Assembly: GCA_024362935.1 (NCBI GenBank)
Contig: JANCRA010000061.1
Span: 1,922,001 to 1,986,000, forward strand
Source: Setophaga petechia
Taxonomy: Eukaryota > Chordata > Aves > Passeriformes > Parulidae
DNA: 64,000 nt
Direction: 5' to 3'
The notes under the pieces were generated by a model. The model searched no databases and had not been told where the DNA came from. It worked only from the letters and a program-made list of their open reading frames with translations. Of this stretch, positions 10,961 through 24,624 are shown one piece after another (positions within the stretch are counted from its first letter, which is position 1; the number at the start of each line of letters is the position of its first letter). A program made the translations under genes and the position numbers.

Positions 10961-12059
10961 GGGAATAGGCGGACATCCCGGCAGAGGGCAGAGAGACCCG
11001 GCAGAGGGAAAGAATTTGGGAATCTATGATCAAGTCCTTTTCTAAGGGATATGGAAGGGACTAACCTTGGATAAGCAATATGTCAGCTAGAGACAGCTAA
11101 GCCATTAGTAGTGAGAGGAAGAACAGCCCTGCAACACAAGTGTGAGCTGTGGCTGATACTGAGTAGAAGCAGAACTTAGGCTGGATCAGTTAGAAGGTCC
11201 TGAAGAGAGAAGGGTCTAATCCTTTGGTGCGGTATTGTATGGACTTTGGGATCACTACTCCATTCCAAATGGCTTTCCCTTCAGTCACAAGAGGCTTCCA
11301 TCTCTTCCAAAAATTGCCTGCTGCAACTCTTCTGCTCCCTTCCAAATCAGTTTGCTACTCCAGCATAACCCTTGAAGCACGGACAGACGACTCTTCAACT
11401 AAATATAGTAGAAAAGAAGGGTATTTATTGCAGCGCTGGACACATGTGAAGAAGTTTTCAAAGAGACGTGCAAGGAGTTGCAGACTCCTGCTTTCTAGTT
11501 CTACAGAAAAGGTTTTACATTAGGTTTCTAAAGATGAAGAATACATAATTATTACCTGCCCGCTTCGTATTTTTGTCAGCTGAAAGATATTCAGTTGCAC
11601 AATTGCATTCCCTTAACTGGGTCGGTGGGATTTTGAAATGAGAGAGTGGTTTATATGGGAGTAAGAAAGCTGTCTTCCTCATGGTGAACTCTTCTCCTAT
11701 AGCCACTTGGCAAGACCTGCTGGTCATGGGAGAAGAGTTCACCATGAGGAAGATGGCTTGGTCATGGTCCAAACGTCTCCTAACCGTTCAATTATTCTAA
11801 AGGCAAGGTATTTCTATGGTCTCTGCTCCATCACAATTGCTTCCTCTATCCCAGTCACTCCTAGCTTTAGGTTCCTAATGTATTTGATACTCTTCAACTA
11901 AGGTATGTGATTTCTGCTAGCTGTATTACTAACGTAGCTTCTTACCTCATTTTAAAATCTTAACTAAAATATGCCATCTTCTACTATCCCAGTTCTATTC
12001 CCAGCTGGCCCCTCAACTCATCTGCAGTTTTCAATTATGCTAATGACATTATTGGCTAA
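10961..12059. other. Unassigned region with minus-oriented LTR-like piece
   Basis: Around 11390-11430 the minus strand reads an LTR-style polyadenylation context (GCGCTGCAATAAATACC). It resembles 43050-43090 (GCGCTGAATAAAGC). Full LTR boundaries were not found. A perfect hairpin at 11673-11753 is listed separately. Confidence 0.4.
11673..11753. repeat. 25-bp perfect inverted repeat (hairpin)
   Basis: Arms 11673-11697 and 11729-11753 are exact reverse complements around a 31-bp loop. It has no terminal-repeat context and does not look like a transcription terminator. Confidence 0.9.
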
Positions 12060-12960
12060 CCCCTTGACTCACCTCAGGCATATCTCCGATTCCCTTTCCC
12101 CCAGCAGCCCAGAGCTGCATTGCACAGCGCTTGCTGTGTGCCAGAGAGCACAAAGCAGGCTGGCCTGGTGGGCCTGAATATTCCTGCCAAACACTCTACA
12201 TCTCACCCCTTTGCTCTGGCTCAGTGCAGACCTGCAGGATTGCAGGCACTTCCTCCCAGAGCTGCGTGAGGCGCTGGCTCCTGCAGATGTGCCCTGCCAA
12301 GTTGTCCCTGCCTCACGCTGGCCTGGCTTCCCCTGGCACAAGTGCCGGGCCTGAAGGAGGCTGCCCTGTGCTCCAGCCTGCCCAGCAGCCCGGCTCCCTG
12401 TCCCGGTGCCCGGAGTGCTGCACACACTGCCGACCTTTGCCAGGAGTTGCAGGGCAGCCGGCAGAAGAGGAGGAATCCTCAGCCAGCTCAGCGGCCCTCG
12501 GCTGCCCTTGGCCTCTCTCTGCTCCTGGGCACACTGCAGACGGCCAATGCCTCCAGGCTGGGCTGTGCCCAGCACAGCTGCGCTTCCCCTCAGGAGCAGC
12601 CAGCTGCCACCTGGGCTCTGAGAGCGGAGGATTCACCCGCTGCCAGGAACAGGCACCCAAGGCCCGGCTACTGCCTCTTGCAGCTCCAAGGGCCTCCTTG
12701 CAGCCTGCCTCTGCCGGGGCTCAGCCTGCTCCAGCCTCTGCCGGGGCTCTGCTGGGGCTCCAGCCCGGCCAAGGCCGAACGCGCTCTCACCTCAGAGGCG
12801 CTGACAGCTCTGCACCACCGGAGACCTTCCCGAGCACCCTCTCTGATCTTTCTGCTTTCTCACTTGAGCAATGCTCTCCTTCTGCCAAAGCGATTGCACT
12901 TAGGGACACAAATCCCTAAGACACAAAGTGGCAGGAGCCCAAAAGCTCTCCAGTCACAGC
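12060..12960. other. GC-rich block with a long open frame
   Basis: A 262-codon frame is open on the plus strand at 12131-12919, and overlapping frames are open on the minus strand. The composition is Ala/Pro/Ser/Cys-rich. No domain, signal peptide or splice-bounded exon was recognised, so openness on both strands is probably a GC effect. Similar composition occurs at 28560-28860 and 35640-35860. Confidence 0.3.
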
Positions 12961-13275
12961 TCAATGCCTGAATCTGCATAGGATGTCTTAGCTGCCCCAC
13001 TCCTCCATTGGTTTTTCCTGAAAATGCCATTGCCCTTTCTGCCTCAACTAGAAATACCACAGCTGTGCCATAAGCAGCCAGTGGGTCATATTCCAAAGGC
13101 AGTGTGGTCTGGAGGGGATGAATAGCCTTCCTCACTTTCAAACCATACAAAAGAAGCCATAAGTGTGACTTAGCACCAATAAAAAACAACTGGTAATTCA
13201 GAAGGAAATGTTGAATTTTCTGAATGGGGTTAGAGAAGGAGGAAAATCTTCCAAGTGAGTTGATGTTTCAGAAAC

Positions 13276-13281
13276 TTTATT
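13276..13281 (-). promoter_or_regulatory. Candidate polyadenylation signal of the kinase gene
   Basis: Plus-strand TTTATT reads AATAAA on the minus strand, about 220 bases past the kinase stop codon (13502-13504) and beyond the telomeric tract. If used, the 3' UTR would contain C-rich telomere-like sequence. Confidence 0.5.
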
Positions 13282-13378
13282 TCATTAAAACCCTAATCTA
13301 TAATCCTATGCTACAAAACTCTTCAACAACCCTACTCTAAAATCCTACTCTAAATTGTTGTGTTCTCATCTCCTAGTG

Positions 13379-13523
13379 TTAGGGTAAGGGTTAGGCTTAG
13401 GCTTAGGCTTAGGGCAAGGGTAAGGTTTAGGGTTGGGGTTAGGGATAGGGTAAGGATTAGGGTTAGGGTTTGGGTTTGGGTTGGCATTTATAAGGTTAGG
13501 GTTAGGGTTTAGGGTTAGGGTTC
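13379..13523 (+). repeat. Interstitial telomeric repeat tract
   Basis: About 145 bp of TTAGGG and close variants (TTAGGC, TAAGGG, TTTGGG) on the plus strand. It overlaps the 3' end of the kinase gene's last exon, which is read on the minus strand as CCCTAA-type sequence. Confidence 0.95.
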
Positions 13524-13594
13524 TTCTTCTTCTTGACTGAATTGATGAGTGGTGCCAGGATGAATGCTGGCTTGGCTGAAGTTACAAATGGATG
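13502..13594 (-). CDS. Kinase gene terminal exon (31 codons with stop)
   Basis: A 16-17-T tract precedes the acceptor, and phase 0 matches exon 14. [17 protein letters not shown] aligns with the PAK C-terminus (H.FL..AKPLSSLTPLI). The frame then passes four Lys codons (CTT repeat on plus) into telomere-like sequence, giving NPNPKP and a TAA stop from the repeat itself. Confidence 0.75.
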   Translation of the reverse strand, partial: HPFVTSAKPAFILAPLINSVKKKKNPNPKP

Positions 13595-16500
13595 CTGTCC
13601 ACCGGAAAAAAAAAAAAAAAACAAACATAAAAGAAGAGTGAACCATTACTTTCCAAGCTCCGTGATTCAGAGACTCAATCAGGATACCTCTAGTTCCTAG
13701 AAAGACCCAGAAAAAGGAGCAATGGGACCATCTGCTCCCCAGTCATCCCCAATGTACAGGACCTTGCCATCCCAGGCAAATGTGGCCCAGAATTCCACCC
13801 ATCTGTTGATTGCATTGCCTTCATCTTGCTGGGATTTTTGCCCTGCCTGTGCTCTAGAAATGGTTCTTTCTGTCCCTGGGGTTTCTTCCTTTCAGAAAAC
13901 TGCAATGGCTCACATCGGTCCCTGCCTTTGTAAGACAGGCACTGTGCTGATTTCCGCAGGGAGACACAGCAGTGTCTACCCTTCCATGCCCTGCCCCTCG
14001 TGTGCTGGATGGCACCTTCCTTCCCAGCAGGGCCAGCCCAGTGGCACTGGGTCCTGCAGTTCCCTCTCTGCCACACAACCTGGCAGTAACCCTGGCACAG
14101 TTCTCGTCTCGTTGAGCATGCCAGGCAGCAGATGGGGCTGGGACAAGTCCCTCCCAGCTGTCCCTGTTTGCGTGGCAGAAAGCCCTAAGGGTGGGCTGGG
14201 GGCCACAAACCGGGGCCCCTCAGAGGCTCACATTGAGCCCCCCCACAGCCCCTCCTGCCCACAGCCAAATCTCTGACCCCTAGGCCGGGATTGGCTTCCT
14301 TGAGTTCCTCCACCACCATTTCATGTCTCTGTACCCTGCATTGCTCTACTTCAATTCTTTTGCCATTAGATAAAACTGAACACCCCACCAAATTACAAAA
14401 GAGGGTGACAGAAACAGTCAGAGGACAGAGCACCTTTCCTCTGAGGAAATACAGAGAGAGGTGGAATTATTCAGTTTTGTGAAGAACAGGCCCCAGGAAG
14501 ACTTTATTGCCACTTTCCAAGACTTCAGAGTGGCTTTGAAGAAAGCGGGGGACAGCTTTTTTAACAGAGCCAGTTCCAATAGGATGTGGGTGAATATTTT
14601 TGAACACAAAGGAGATCTAATCAGAGTAGGTCCAAGGAAGAACTTGCTTACTTGGAGCAATGTGTGACCCTGGCACAGGTTGGCCCAAGAGCTTGTAGGT
14701 GCCCCATCCCTGCAATCATTCCAGGTCAGATGGCAAAGTGCTCTGAGCAACGTGATCTCTTTAAAGATGTCCCTGCTCATTGCACACACTTGGACCAGAG
14801 GACATTTACAGGATCCTGCCAGCCCAGCCCAGTCTAGGATTCCTCACTGTTCTCATTTGAAGAGCAGCAAGAGTGGAGGTGAGGAGGAAGGGGGCTCAGC
14901 TGATGCCTGGACTTGAGGAGCTCATCCCTCAGAGCCTGTTTCACCTGCAGCCCCTTCCCATTTTACCTGCAGGAGCTCCTTGGCAGACCAGCGCTGCTCC
15001 TCGTCTCTCTGCAGGCAGCAGCTCAGGAAGTGACGCAGGCAAGGCGAGAATCGGTGGGGTTGCCGCAGCTGTGGGGTCCCTACTGTGGCTATCAGGTGTG
15101 TAGCCTGGAGAAAAAGGAGACACCAGGCTCCACCTGCTGCTTTCACATCTCTAAGTGCTCTCCCATATGCCTTTGTTTAACCTTTGTTCTTCAGTGGCAC
15201 TTTCTGCCCTGGCAGAGACCCAGAGATGATTTTCCTTTACCAACCAAAAACCCAAACCCTGATACAGCCATAGCTTTTCCACCATCACGCAGATCTTGCC
15301 TTGGCAGCTATTTCATTGACTGACCTAGTTAGTGGGAACTACATCAGCAGAAGCACATTTGCTTCTCTGAGGATTCAAATCAGCTTGAGAGGCTTTTTGG
15401 AAAAGGGACTTTGCTATACGAACTAATTTCAAGGGTTACTACATGAAAGGCATTTCTGCAGTGCTTGTTGGTCCCTTAAGCACAGCTGCCATAGAACAAA
15501 ATTCATCAAGCTTTTTGTCCTGTTGTTGAAAACAATGGGAATTGGAAGGAAAGAAAGGAAATCCACTAGATATTCCTCAGGTAAGGAAACAATCATTTAC
15601 AATCTCATCTTCAACACACATTAAGATGCCTGCACAAATGTGCTGGGATGAAAATGCCTGCTTGGGCACACAGGAGTCACCTGCAGCTCTGTCTCTCAGC
15701 AGTCTGAAAATTTCTGCTTCCCATTTTGCAGCAAAAGAAAAATTGTCATGGTCAGAAGAAGGAGAAGTGCCATCCCTGTGATCACCCTTTGCTCATTTGG
15801 CTGCTCAAGTCAATGCATTAATGGTGGGCCCATCCCTGAAAGTGCCAAGAAACAAACAGGAGGTTTTGGCAGGCTCTCCACATCACCAGGCTCTGGCTTG
15901 GTGACACGGAGAATGTGCCTTGGACTAGGAGAGAAACATGGTCAGTGAGTGTTTCAGCAGCACTGCACAAGAAGCAGAAGAGACTCAGTGGCCTTTACAC
16001 CTTCATGCCCAGGTTTCAGGCATGTTTCCCAGTGAGAAGAAACTACACGGTGGGTTAGGTTCCTCTCTAAAGAGCACAGTTTTAGAAACTTTGCTGGGTT
16101 TGGCTTTCCTTCCTTTGTTTCTGGAAAGATAACAGCAGTTCTAAGGCGCTTGTTTCCTGTTACTGGGGCCATCTGCACAGACAAAAGAACTGGAACCACT
16201 TCTAAGCCAAAGGAAGGTGTTGCCTGAGAAAAGAGTTTGCTTGGAGTTTGTTTGCATGTGGTAAGGCTTGAGTTCCCCCACTGATGCAACCAAAACTACA
16301 GCAGGTGCTGATGTGTTGCAGGGACATTTTTAGGAGGGGACCATGGTGCGATGAGTTCCAGCAGATGGCAATGGAATTTTGTCCAATGGCATGCAGGACG
16401 TGGGACAGATGAGAAAGACAGTGGGATCAGTGCGTATTTGCTCCTTACCGTGCCAGAACTTTTGCTCCAGTACGGAGGTTCTTGTTCCATCATTTCAATC

Positions 16501-19500
16501 CCCACGATTCCAAAAGACCATATGTCCACTTTGGGGCCATATGGTTGACCTGTCACCACTTGAGGCGCCATCCACCAAGGAGTCCCGGCTAGTGTGCACC
16601 GTCTGCTCTGCTCAGGGGTGAGCTGAGTAGAGAGGCCAAAATCAGCTGAGGAGAAAGCAAAATACTGGTTTTATTTGAATTCTGTGCAATTAGGAAAGCA
16701 AGCAAAAGAATTTCCACAGGAGAAGTTTGCAAATGTGCTGTTGAATCTCCTGGCATTGGTGACTTTTAAAATCCCCCATTTTTTACACTGTCTCCAGCAG
16801 TGGCTTTTGTTCTTTGGAAGCTTTAGACTTGTAGCTGCCTCCCTCTGGAAGGGACACACACAGAGCAAGGCCACTCTTGACTGCTTGTTCCTTGTCATTC
16901 CTCTGTGCACGTTGCAACTGTGCCCACGGATCACAGTGGGTGTCCCTGCGCTGCCACCAGCACCATTTTTGGGGAGCTGGCTGTCACTCAAAGCAGCCCC
17001 ACACTCACATCCCTGGAATGCTGCACCTGACCAAGAATATACTGACCCAGCTTGACAGAGCCGTCGGTTCTGAGAAGGATGTTGTCGCTCTTCACATCTC
17101 GATGGATCACGTGGTTTGAGTGAAGAAAATAAAGCCCTTGCAGGCACTGAGAGAGAAAATGGAGGAGGGCAAAAATGAGTGATGTGATTTCCTCCCACAA
17201 GAAAGGAAAGAAAGAATCTAAAAGATTCCCTGTCCAGGAGAATAGGGAGTAATGGCAGAAGACAGGGCCACTGAGAGGGAGAGCTTGCTGCTCCAACACT
17301 TGCAGAGCAGGACCTTTCTGAGGAAAGGCAATGTCAGCTTTTGAAAGAGCAGCCGCACCTGCTCTTGTAGACTGTGCTCTGGAAAGCAGCCAGGATGACT
17401 CCTGCTGCAGTGGATGTGCTCAGAAGCAAAGAGCATTTTGGCTGCACTCCTATCCTTTTCAGCTGAGGACGGAGAGAAACGAGTCTCTCTCTTTTTTCTG
17501 TGCCGTTTGTTTCAAATCCTGCCACCAGCAGCTTTGCTTTCACAGGCAAGGAATGCAGTGAAGACAGACTCCAGGCAAACATTTAGAGAGGCAAGGTGGA
17601 GAACAGCAAATACATGAGGCAGAGCAAGAATACAACAGCAGGAGATAAGAGTGCTGGCACTGAGTACAGGGAGTGCAGGGGCACTGGCAGGCCTTTCACT
17701 TGAGATGCTTTTACTTGCCCATAGCACACCAGCAGCACGGAAACAAAGCTTGGCACATGAAACCTCTCCTGATCTGAGCCCCTGTTTGCCAGACAAGCCC
17801 AAGCCCTTGGAAACACAGATGGGATTGCTGACCTCCCGACTGATGGCTGCTGTCTCATCTTCAGACAGGCAGGTCTTGCTGGTGACATCGCTCAGGGCGC
17901 CTCCATCCATGTACTCCATAACCAGCAAGAATTCCTCGCCCAGAAAGTAGCTGAAAGAAGGAAACAAGGGCATGGCTAGGTTGATTTTTTACTTCCAGGT
18001 TTCTTTTTTCCGGATGCCTTTGTGACAAGGGCAGAGTCAAAAGAATAGGGATTCCCTCTTGGCTGTGCACTGTTTGCAATCTATGCAGTCTCAAAGAGAA
18101 AGGCACAGCTGTGAAAAAGGAGATGTCTTAGATGGCCAGCAAGCAAAAAGTGCAGTTTAGAAACAGCCCAGATCAAAAACCTGTCAGGCATGGTGTTTCT
18201 GGAAAGAAGCACCTAGTTTTCCTGGCATGCACAGCAATGGCAAAGAGGGTCAACAATCCAAGGGAAATCCACTTTAGGATGGTTCATCAGCACTTAAGAA
18301 ACTTGAAAAAATCAATCCCGAAAAAATGTGCAGGCAGTAAACTTCGAGGGTATTGACTTAGGAAGATACAGTTGATCCAGGTTTTAATAATTTTGGAATA
18401 ATTTTCAAACTAGGTGTGCCAGGGAAGACTCACGCAGACAAGATGCACTCTCTTCTCATCCATTGGAGATGAGTAGAGAAATATGAATAAATAAAAATTA
18501 ACAGCTCTACTTTCTGCCACTGACCAAAGTGGGTTTTTAACCTCTCATGATTTCTGTATGTAAACACACATCCACGGGATAAGACCATGATCTCTCACCT
18601 GTCTAAATAATTCACAACATTGGGACTCCTATACCTCTTCATGATCATGATTTCATTAACGGTTAGTTCCTTCCTCCTCAGTCCTTGAAGATTTATTTTC
18701 TTTATGGCCACCTAAAATGACATTGAAAATCAGTGACTTGAGAAGTTGGTGGCACGAGACCACAATGCAATGGAGTGAGTGATTTTGCAATGCCACAGCT
18801 GAGCTGTGCCAAACTGCCTTGTGATTAGGCACTGCAGTGATTAGGAACTGACATTCCACCAGCCCATTTCTCTGTTCCTTGGGAGCCAGTTACAGGACAT
18901 GTGGGGCCACTGACATTTTGCCTTGTCTACTTGGTAACAGCGGTATCTCAGCTATCACCCACAAAGCTCTGACCACAATCTCTGCTGCTTGGTTTGGGAA
19001 TCAGAAGAAGTAATCCATGTCTTAATACTCTGTGGATACATCTTAGGCTATGGGCAGGGCTTAGGGCTTTTAGGGACGCCTTGCAGATCTCTCCCTATGT
19101 GCAGTTCCCAAGTGCAGCACTGCAGGTGGCTAAGGAACTACCAGTAACTTTCAGATGGATTTGCTGGCAGCCAGAAATGAGAATTCAGGACTCTGAAGCT
19201 GTAGCCCCAAAGAGCAGTGAGGTGCTTGAAGGCACCACCTTTGTTTTAGCAATGGAGAGCGAGTGAGCGCGTCCTTGTCTGAAAGGAAGCGCTGCCCTCC
19301 GTGCCTTCCTTCCAGCAGCTGAGGAGGACAAAGTCCCAAATGTATTTTGCAGGCTGGCACCAGTCTGTGCTTCTTGTGCCTTTTCAGCACAGCTCTGCCC
19401 AAAGCTCCAGCCACAGCTCACATCAGAGGGGAAGGCCGGCCCCTCAGGAGCAGCAGAGTCTGCAGGACCTGTTGACATTTACCTCTTCTCCTGTGACAGT

Positions 19501-22500
19501 GTCGAGTGCTCTGATCACATGTCCAAAACTCCTAGAAACAAAAGAGAAGCAGAGAAAGGAGAAGGCATTTAGATCTTGCAGTGAAAGCCAGCCCACACAG
19601 GAGATGTGTGCTGTAAATGCCTAAAACCTGCGGGATGCAGGAGGGCTCTGCCAGAAGGCAGATGATGCATTTTCCTCTCAAGTGCATGGGCACTGGGCCT
19701 TATCCTGAAGTGCTGGGGTTCAACTTCTAAAGGGAGTTTAGTCTTTCCTCTTGGGTTTCACTTCCTAAAGTGAAAGGTGTGGTTCCTGTCCTGACCACAG
19801 AGTGTTTCCTTCTGCAAACTAGGGGAAAGAATTGTTCCTGGGAACTGTTATCTCACACTATTGATAGGGCGTAGTTTGCTCTTTCAGGCAAGCAACTTTC
19901 TTCTTTTCTCAATAGTGTGCCAGTATGATTTTGAGACATACAAAAATGCTGAAGAAATTAACACAGAGCTGTCCCACACTTGAGAGACAAGGAGACCTTC
20001 CAGGTCCTGTTCCTTGATGCAGGCAAGACCTCGGCAGCAAGGAGTATCTCTGACAATGCCTTCTGAGCCCACTCACAAATTCTGAGCAGCATTGAGAGAT
20101 GAAGCAGTCTATCCTTACTGTGTGAACATCTTTGCAGCTGGCATGATGTCACAGGGGATAGACATTCCAGCAGAAAAACACCTGGCCTGTGGTTATGAAG
20201 AGGTAACTGCTGTTGGACTCACCCACTGCCAATATATACCAGATCTCTGTATTTCATTACTGGATTTTCCGTGGAGTTCACCATTCTCCCTGAGGGAAAC
20301 AAAATGCAAGATGCTGACTTGAAAGCAGAGATCCCAGCTTGCAGGAGATACAAAAGGCAGCCCCACTGTCTGGGGCTCTGAGCCCTTTGTGCTCAGCTGG
20401 GTAACAACAACCACAACAGCAACAGGACAGGCAGCTCTGCAGTGCAGATGGCTGGCACAGAGACTGATTTTGTACAGTCCTTTGAAGAGTTCTCTTGACA
20501 GGAAATAAAGCACAGGGAGATGCATTTCCAGGAGGGAAGGACATCTTACCCACCTTTCAGCAGTTTACCAAAAGAATGCCTTTCCATTTGTAAACCAGAG
20601 CAGCTGATGCTAGAGCCAATCCCAACAGGGCTTTCAGCATCAGGACCCTGACCTGTTTATGAGCAGGCTGAGCTCAAAGATGCCCCTCTCCCAGGTAAGG
20701 AGGGCTCCAGCCTCTGCAGTCCCTCCAGCCCTCAGGGACAGGGCAGCTAGCACAACAAGGCTGGCAAAGCCCAAGCATGAGCACTGACAAGCAGTGGGAA
20801 GAAGCCACAGCCAGCCTGAGCCCCTTACAAGCTGTTGCCCCCATTGAGGACACAAACGGATGGGCTTTGAGATCAGCCACACCAAGGTGCAGATCAGTGC
20901 CCTTTTTGTCCCAACAGGTGATGGTAGACACAGAATCCACTGGGCTCTGGTCTCAGCCCCAGCAGGGCTTATCTGAGAGCACAGCACTGGCAGCTGTTAT
21001 GGGCAAGAAGCAGATGCATTGGCTTGTGCTGCAGAATCACAAAGGACTTGATGTGTTTTCCTAAAGACTGATCTGAGCAGGGCTTGGGCCAATGGGTAGG
21101 ATTGTAACAGTCATGGGAAAGAGTGGGAATTGGGTATGGAAAAGTGCCCTGGATCTGAGGAATATCCCATGGCTGAGCTGGAGTCTCTCTCCTGAGAAAT
21201 GCCTGCAGTACACTTTTATCTGATCACGACACTTGGATGTGTCTCTTGGACACATCTTGATAAGCATAAAACTAGAAGATTAAATAAAGGCTGTTATAAA
21301 GTATCGCTTTTTTCTTTGGGGGCATATGGAAAGGATCTCTTGCTCTCTATTTGTCCTGTAACCTGATGTTCTTTCAAAGCTGGTATTATTGAAAAATGAT
21401 AACATGCTCTATTGACAAAAAGATAACATTCTCATGAAAATAAACTGCAGATGTAGTAGTGGTAAAAGTAACAGTCATAAAAATGATGTCTGTAAGACAT
21501 GGGGCGGAAGGGCTCTTTCCGGATGGAGGAAAACCAACTCCACTAAAAAAGCCCCACAAACCATCAACCTAAAAAACCCAAAACACAATAAAAACCCGAC
21601 AGACACAAAAAACCAAAAAGCTCCCAAAAAAAACCAAACCAAAACAAAAAAACCCGACAAAAACAACCCCCCTCCCCCCTACCCCCGGCAAAAAACAAAA
21701 AAAATCCCCAGCCAAAAAGACAAAACTGCAAAGCCAGTCCATTTCTGTGAAGTTTTTTTGCTCTGATGACTGGTTGGAAGTCAGAAGTCTAATGAGAATT
21801 TAGGAAGCTAAGAATTCTGTTCAGTGTGGCCAATAGCACACAGGACATGCCTAGATCATTTGCTAGGTCACAGCCTTCTGCTGATCCAAGAACAATCCCT
21901 GCTTCAGCCTTTAGCAGAGAGGGAAGCTCAGGCAAAGCCAAGCAAGTCCAAGATACCCTCAGAGGCAGCAGGAACGCCCAGAGCGCTCTCTCGCTGCCTC
22001 GGAGCACAGCACTTCCTCTGGGGAGTCCTAAATGGCCCTGTGACACCAAACTCAGGAGGAGCATTTGGTACAGCTCTGCTGACACCCGCACACAACACAC
22101 TGTCCCTCAGACAAGAAACACACCAGACGTACCCAGCATCTCCAGGTACTTCTCCTCAGTCTGCAGTTCCAGGGAGATGAAGGAACTGCCCGAGCTGGAG
22201 TTCCCAGGTTTGACAGGGTGTCCTTGAGGTGATGCTGCTGCGGCAGCAGGTTCAGAGCCCATGATGTGCTGGACCTGGAGCATTTCTGGTGGGCACTGTT
22301 CCTGTGCCTCATGGCAACCTTGGAGCTCTTCATTGCCAGACATTTGCTGGAAGTCTTCGCAGGCTGCCCGGTGAGATGTCAATACTTGCACCTCAAATCA
22401 CACAGAACAAAGCAGTCAGACACTACAGCTTGTCCCTGTCAGCCAGGAGTCATCGACTGTGAGGAAAGGCAAAGAACAGATTGACAAGGGATACAGATAG

Positions 22501-24572
22501 CGTGTTCCAATCTGGGTCACCACGTTGCACTGCAAAAACACCTGAAGAAACAAGGAGAGCAGGAACAGGCCAGCAGGAATCAATTTGGATGACTGCTGGC
22601 CAGAAGGCCAAAGGACAAGTTTCACTGTGCAGGGCAGCAGTTGAGATGCAGCACACCAGGAAATGTCCTTCAGAGTGACTATGATACACAGTAGAGCAGG
22701 ATGGCACTCAGAGGCATGGCCCCACTCCCTGCTGCTGTGCACTGGCAAGGCAAGAAGGGCAGAAACCACCAGTCTGGTGACTGCAGTGACTGCATCCCTC
22801 CTTCACTCACTTGCTTTTGCAGAGACTGACAGAAGCGATTAAGTTTCTCCCCGAAGATTTTCATTTTTTCCTCCAGCCTCTTCTGCCTTGCCTTGAACAT
22901 ACTGTGAGCTATCTGAAACTCTGCATCCAGCTGCTCCTTCATGTTCTCGAAAAAACAAAAGAGAGGAGGTTTCATGAATGGAGTGGCTGCCACTCTTTCA
23001 CTCACCTGGTTTTGTTGATCGCCCCTCTGCTGATCAAGATTCTCCTCTTGAATTCTTCTCATGTCATCCTTGTTCCTCCTCTTGACTGCCACGATGGCAC
23101 TCTGAGCTTCGGGCAGCTCTGCTTGTGGCTCTGCCTTGATCTTCTGTACACACAAATGCAGAGCAAGTGACTGGGAGCTGCCATCAAGCTCAGCTTTTTT
23201 CCTCTTGCAGCCTCAAAATCACATTTATTCTGCCACTTCTTTCTGCTTCCCTCTCCACATCTGCTTCCAATGTAACCCTCCTGTCCCAGGGCTGTTCTCT
23301 GTAGATTCCAAGGCTCTGTGCTTGCAGTGCCTGTTGGACTCCTGGCCTCCTCAGTCCCAAGAGCTCTGGTTTGTGCCCCTCTTCCTGCCCTTCCCTCTGT
23401 CACCTGGCCAGTCAGACTTACCTGGCCATTCTCCTGTGGCTCTTCCACCTGCTGCCTGAGCTGCTCTTCCTGCTCTCGCGCTGGGAACAGCTGTCCCTGA
23501 GTCTGCCATGGCATCTCTGCTGCAGCAATCTGCTGCTGCTCTCTCTCTAGAAGCACCTGCACAGAAAGCAAGAGAAGATGGGTTTCAACTTCCCATAGGA
23601 GCTTTGTGGGCCAAGACTCAAAGACTGCTGGGCTCACACGTTCCCACAGCACTGTGCTGCTGCTCTGCGGGGTTATTCTGTGTTCAAGGGGAGGCACAGA
23701 TTCAAAGTGACCCTGGCCCTACAATCAGGGGCCATCTGGGACTGAAGCTCCAACAGCCTCTCCGGCAGCTGACAGGGAAGGTGTGACATTTCTCAAGGGT
23801 CTACTGAGGGCCTCCCTCTGCTTCTGCCATGTCCTGTTTGTCTTTCAGTAGTGACCGACACCCCACCCTGTCCCACAGCTCCATCCTAGCTCTGCAGGTG
23901 GCTTCCTGGGTGAGCTCACTCCTTGTGAGAGACACTTCTGCAGTTCAAGTTCATTTCAGGCCTGCACCAGCATTCCTGCCTTTCTGACATTCACACTCTC
24001 TTGTTAGAAACCTGGTCATTCAGGAGATGAGGATGTGTGCAAAGATCTCTGATTGAGGTCACACAGCCTCTGTGGCCACCTCAGAATATGGAGGAGGACC
24101 AAGGTGTTTCTTCTCCCTCTTTTGTCAACTGAGAATTCTGACCAGTAGAAACAGAGACTCTCCTAAGGCCCCATTAACGAATGCATTTACACAGCCCTGG
24201 GGATGCCAGTGAAGGAAACCATGTGTCATGTAATGCATGGCATGTGCAACTAGAGTCACCGAACACCACCTAAACATGGAATTGTTCCACCTTCCTAGGA
24301 CAGGCAGAAATTTGAAGAATTAATTGGAGACTTCAGGGCAGAAGAGGCTGGAGGAAGAAAACAACTCTGACGGGAAAAAAACCACCATATCTGGAGGGGG
24401 AAACGTCTCTGCCTACTCAGAAGTGGTCGAGGGAACATGTCTCTAATCCTCTCATAAGAGGGATGCTTTAGGTGAGCTTTGCACCTTCAACTGCCTTGGA
24501 CCAGAGTCAGGAAGATCCAATTATGTAAATGTTACATAGATTGATAGATACATTGGATAGATAGATAGATAA

Positions 24573-24624
<52 letters not shown>

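Noticed and set aside
20640..20987. Minus-strand frame with a [14 protein letters not shown] stretch as a second kinase C-terminal exon
   Set aside because: No good splice sites in phase, and the true terminal exon (13594-13502) fits both phase and motif.
21434..21766. 110-codon Lys/Asn/Pro-rich frame
   Set aside because: Product of an A/C-rich low-complexity tract.
22430..22548. Extra kinase-gene exon ([10 protein letters not shown]...) after a good TTCTTCAG acceptor
   Set aside because: No convincing in-phase donor. The model is complete and in frame without it.
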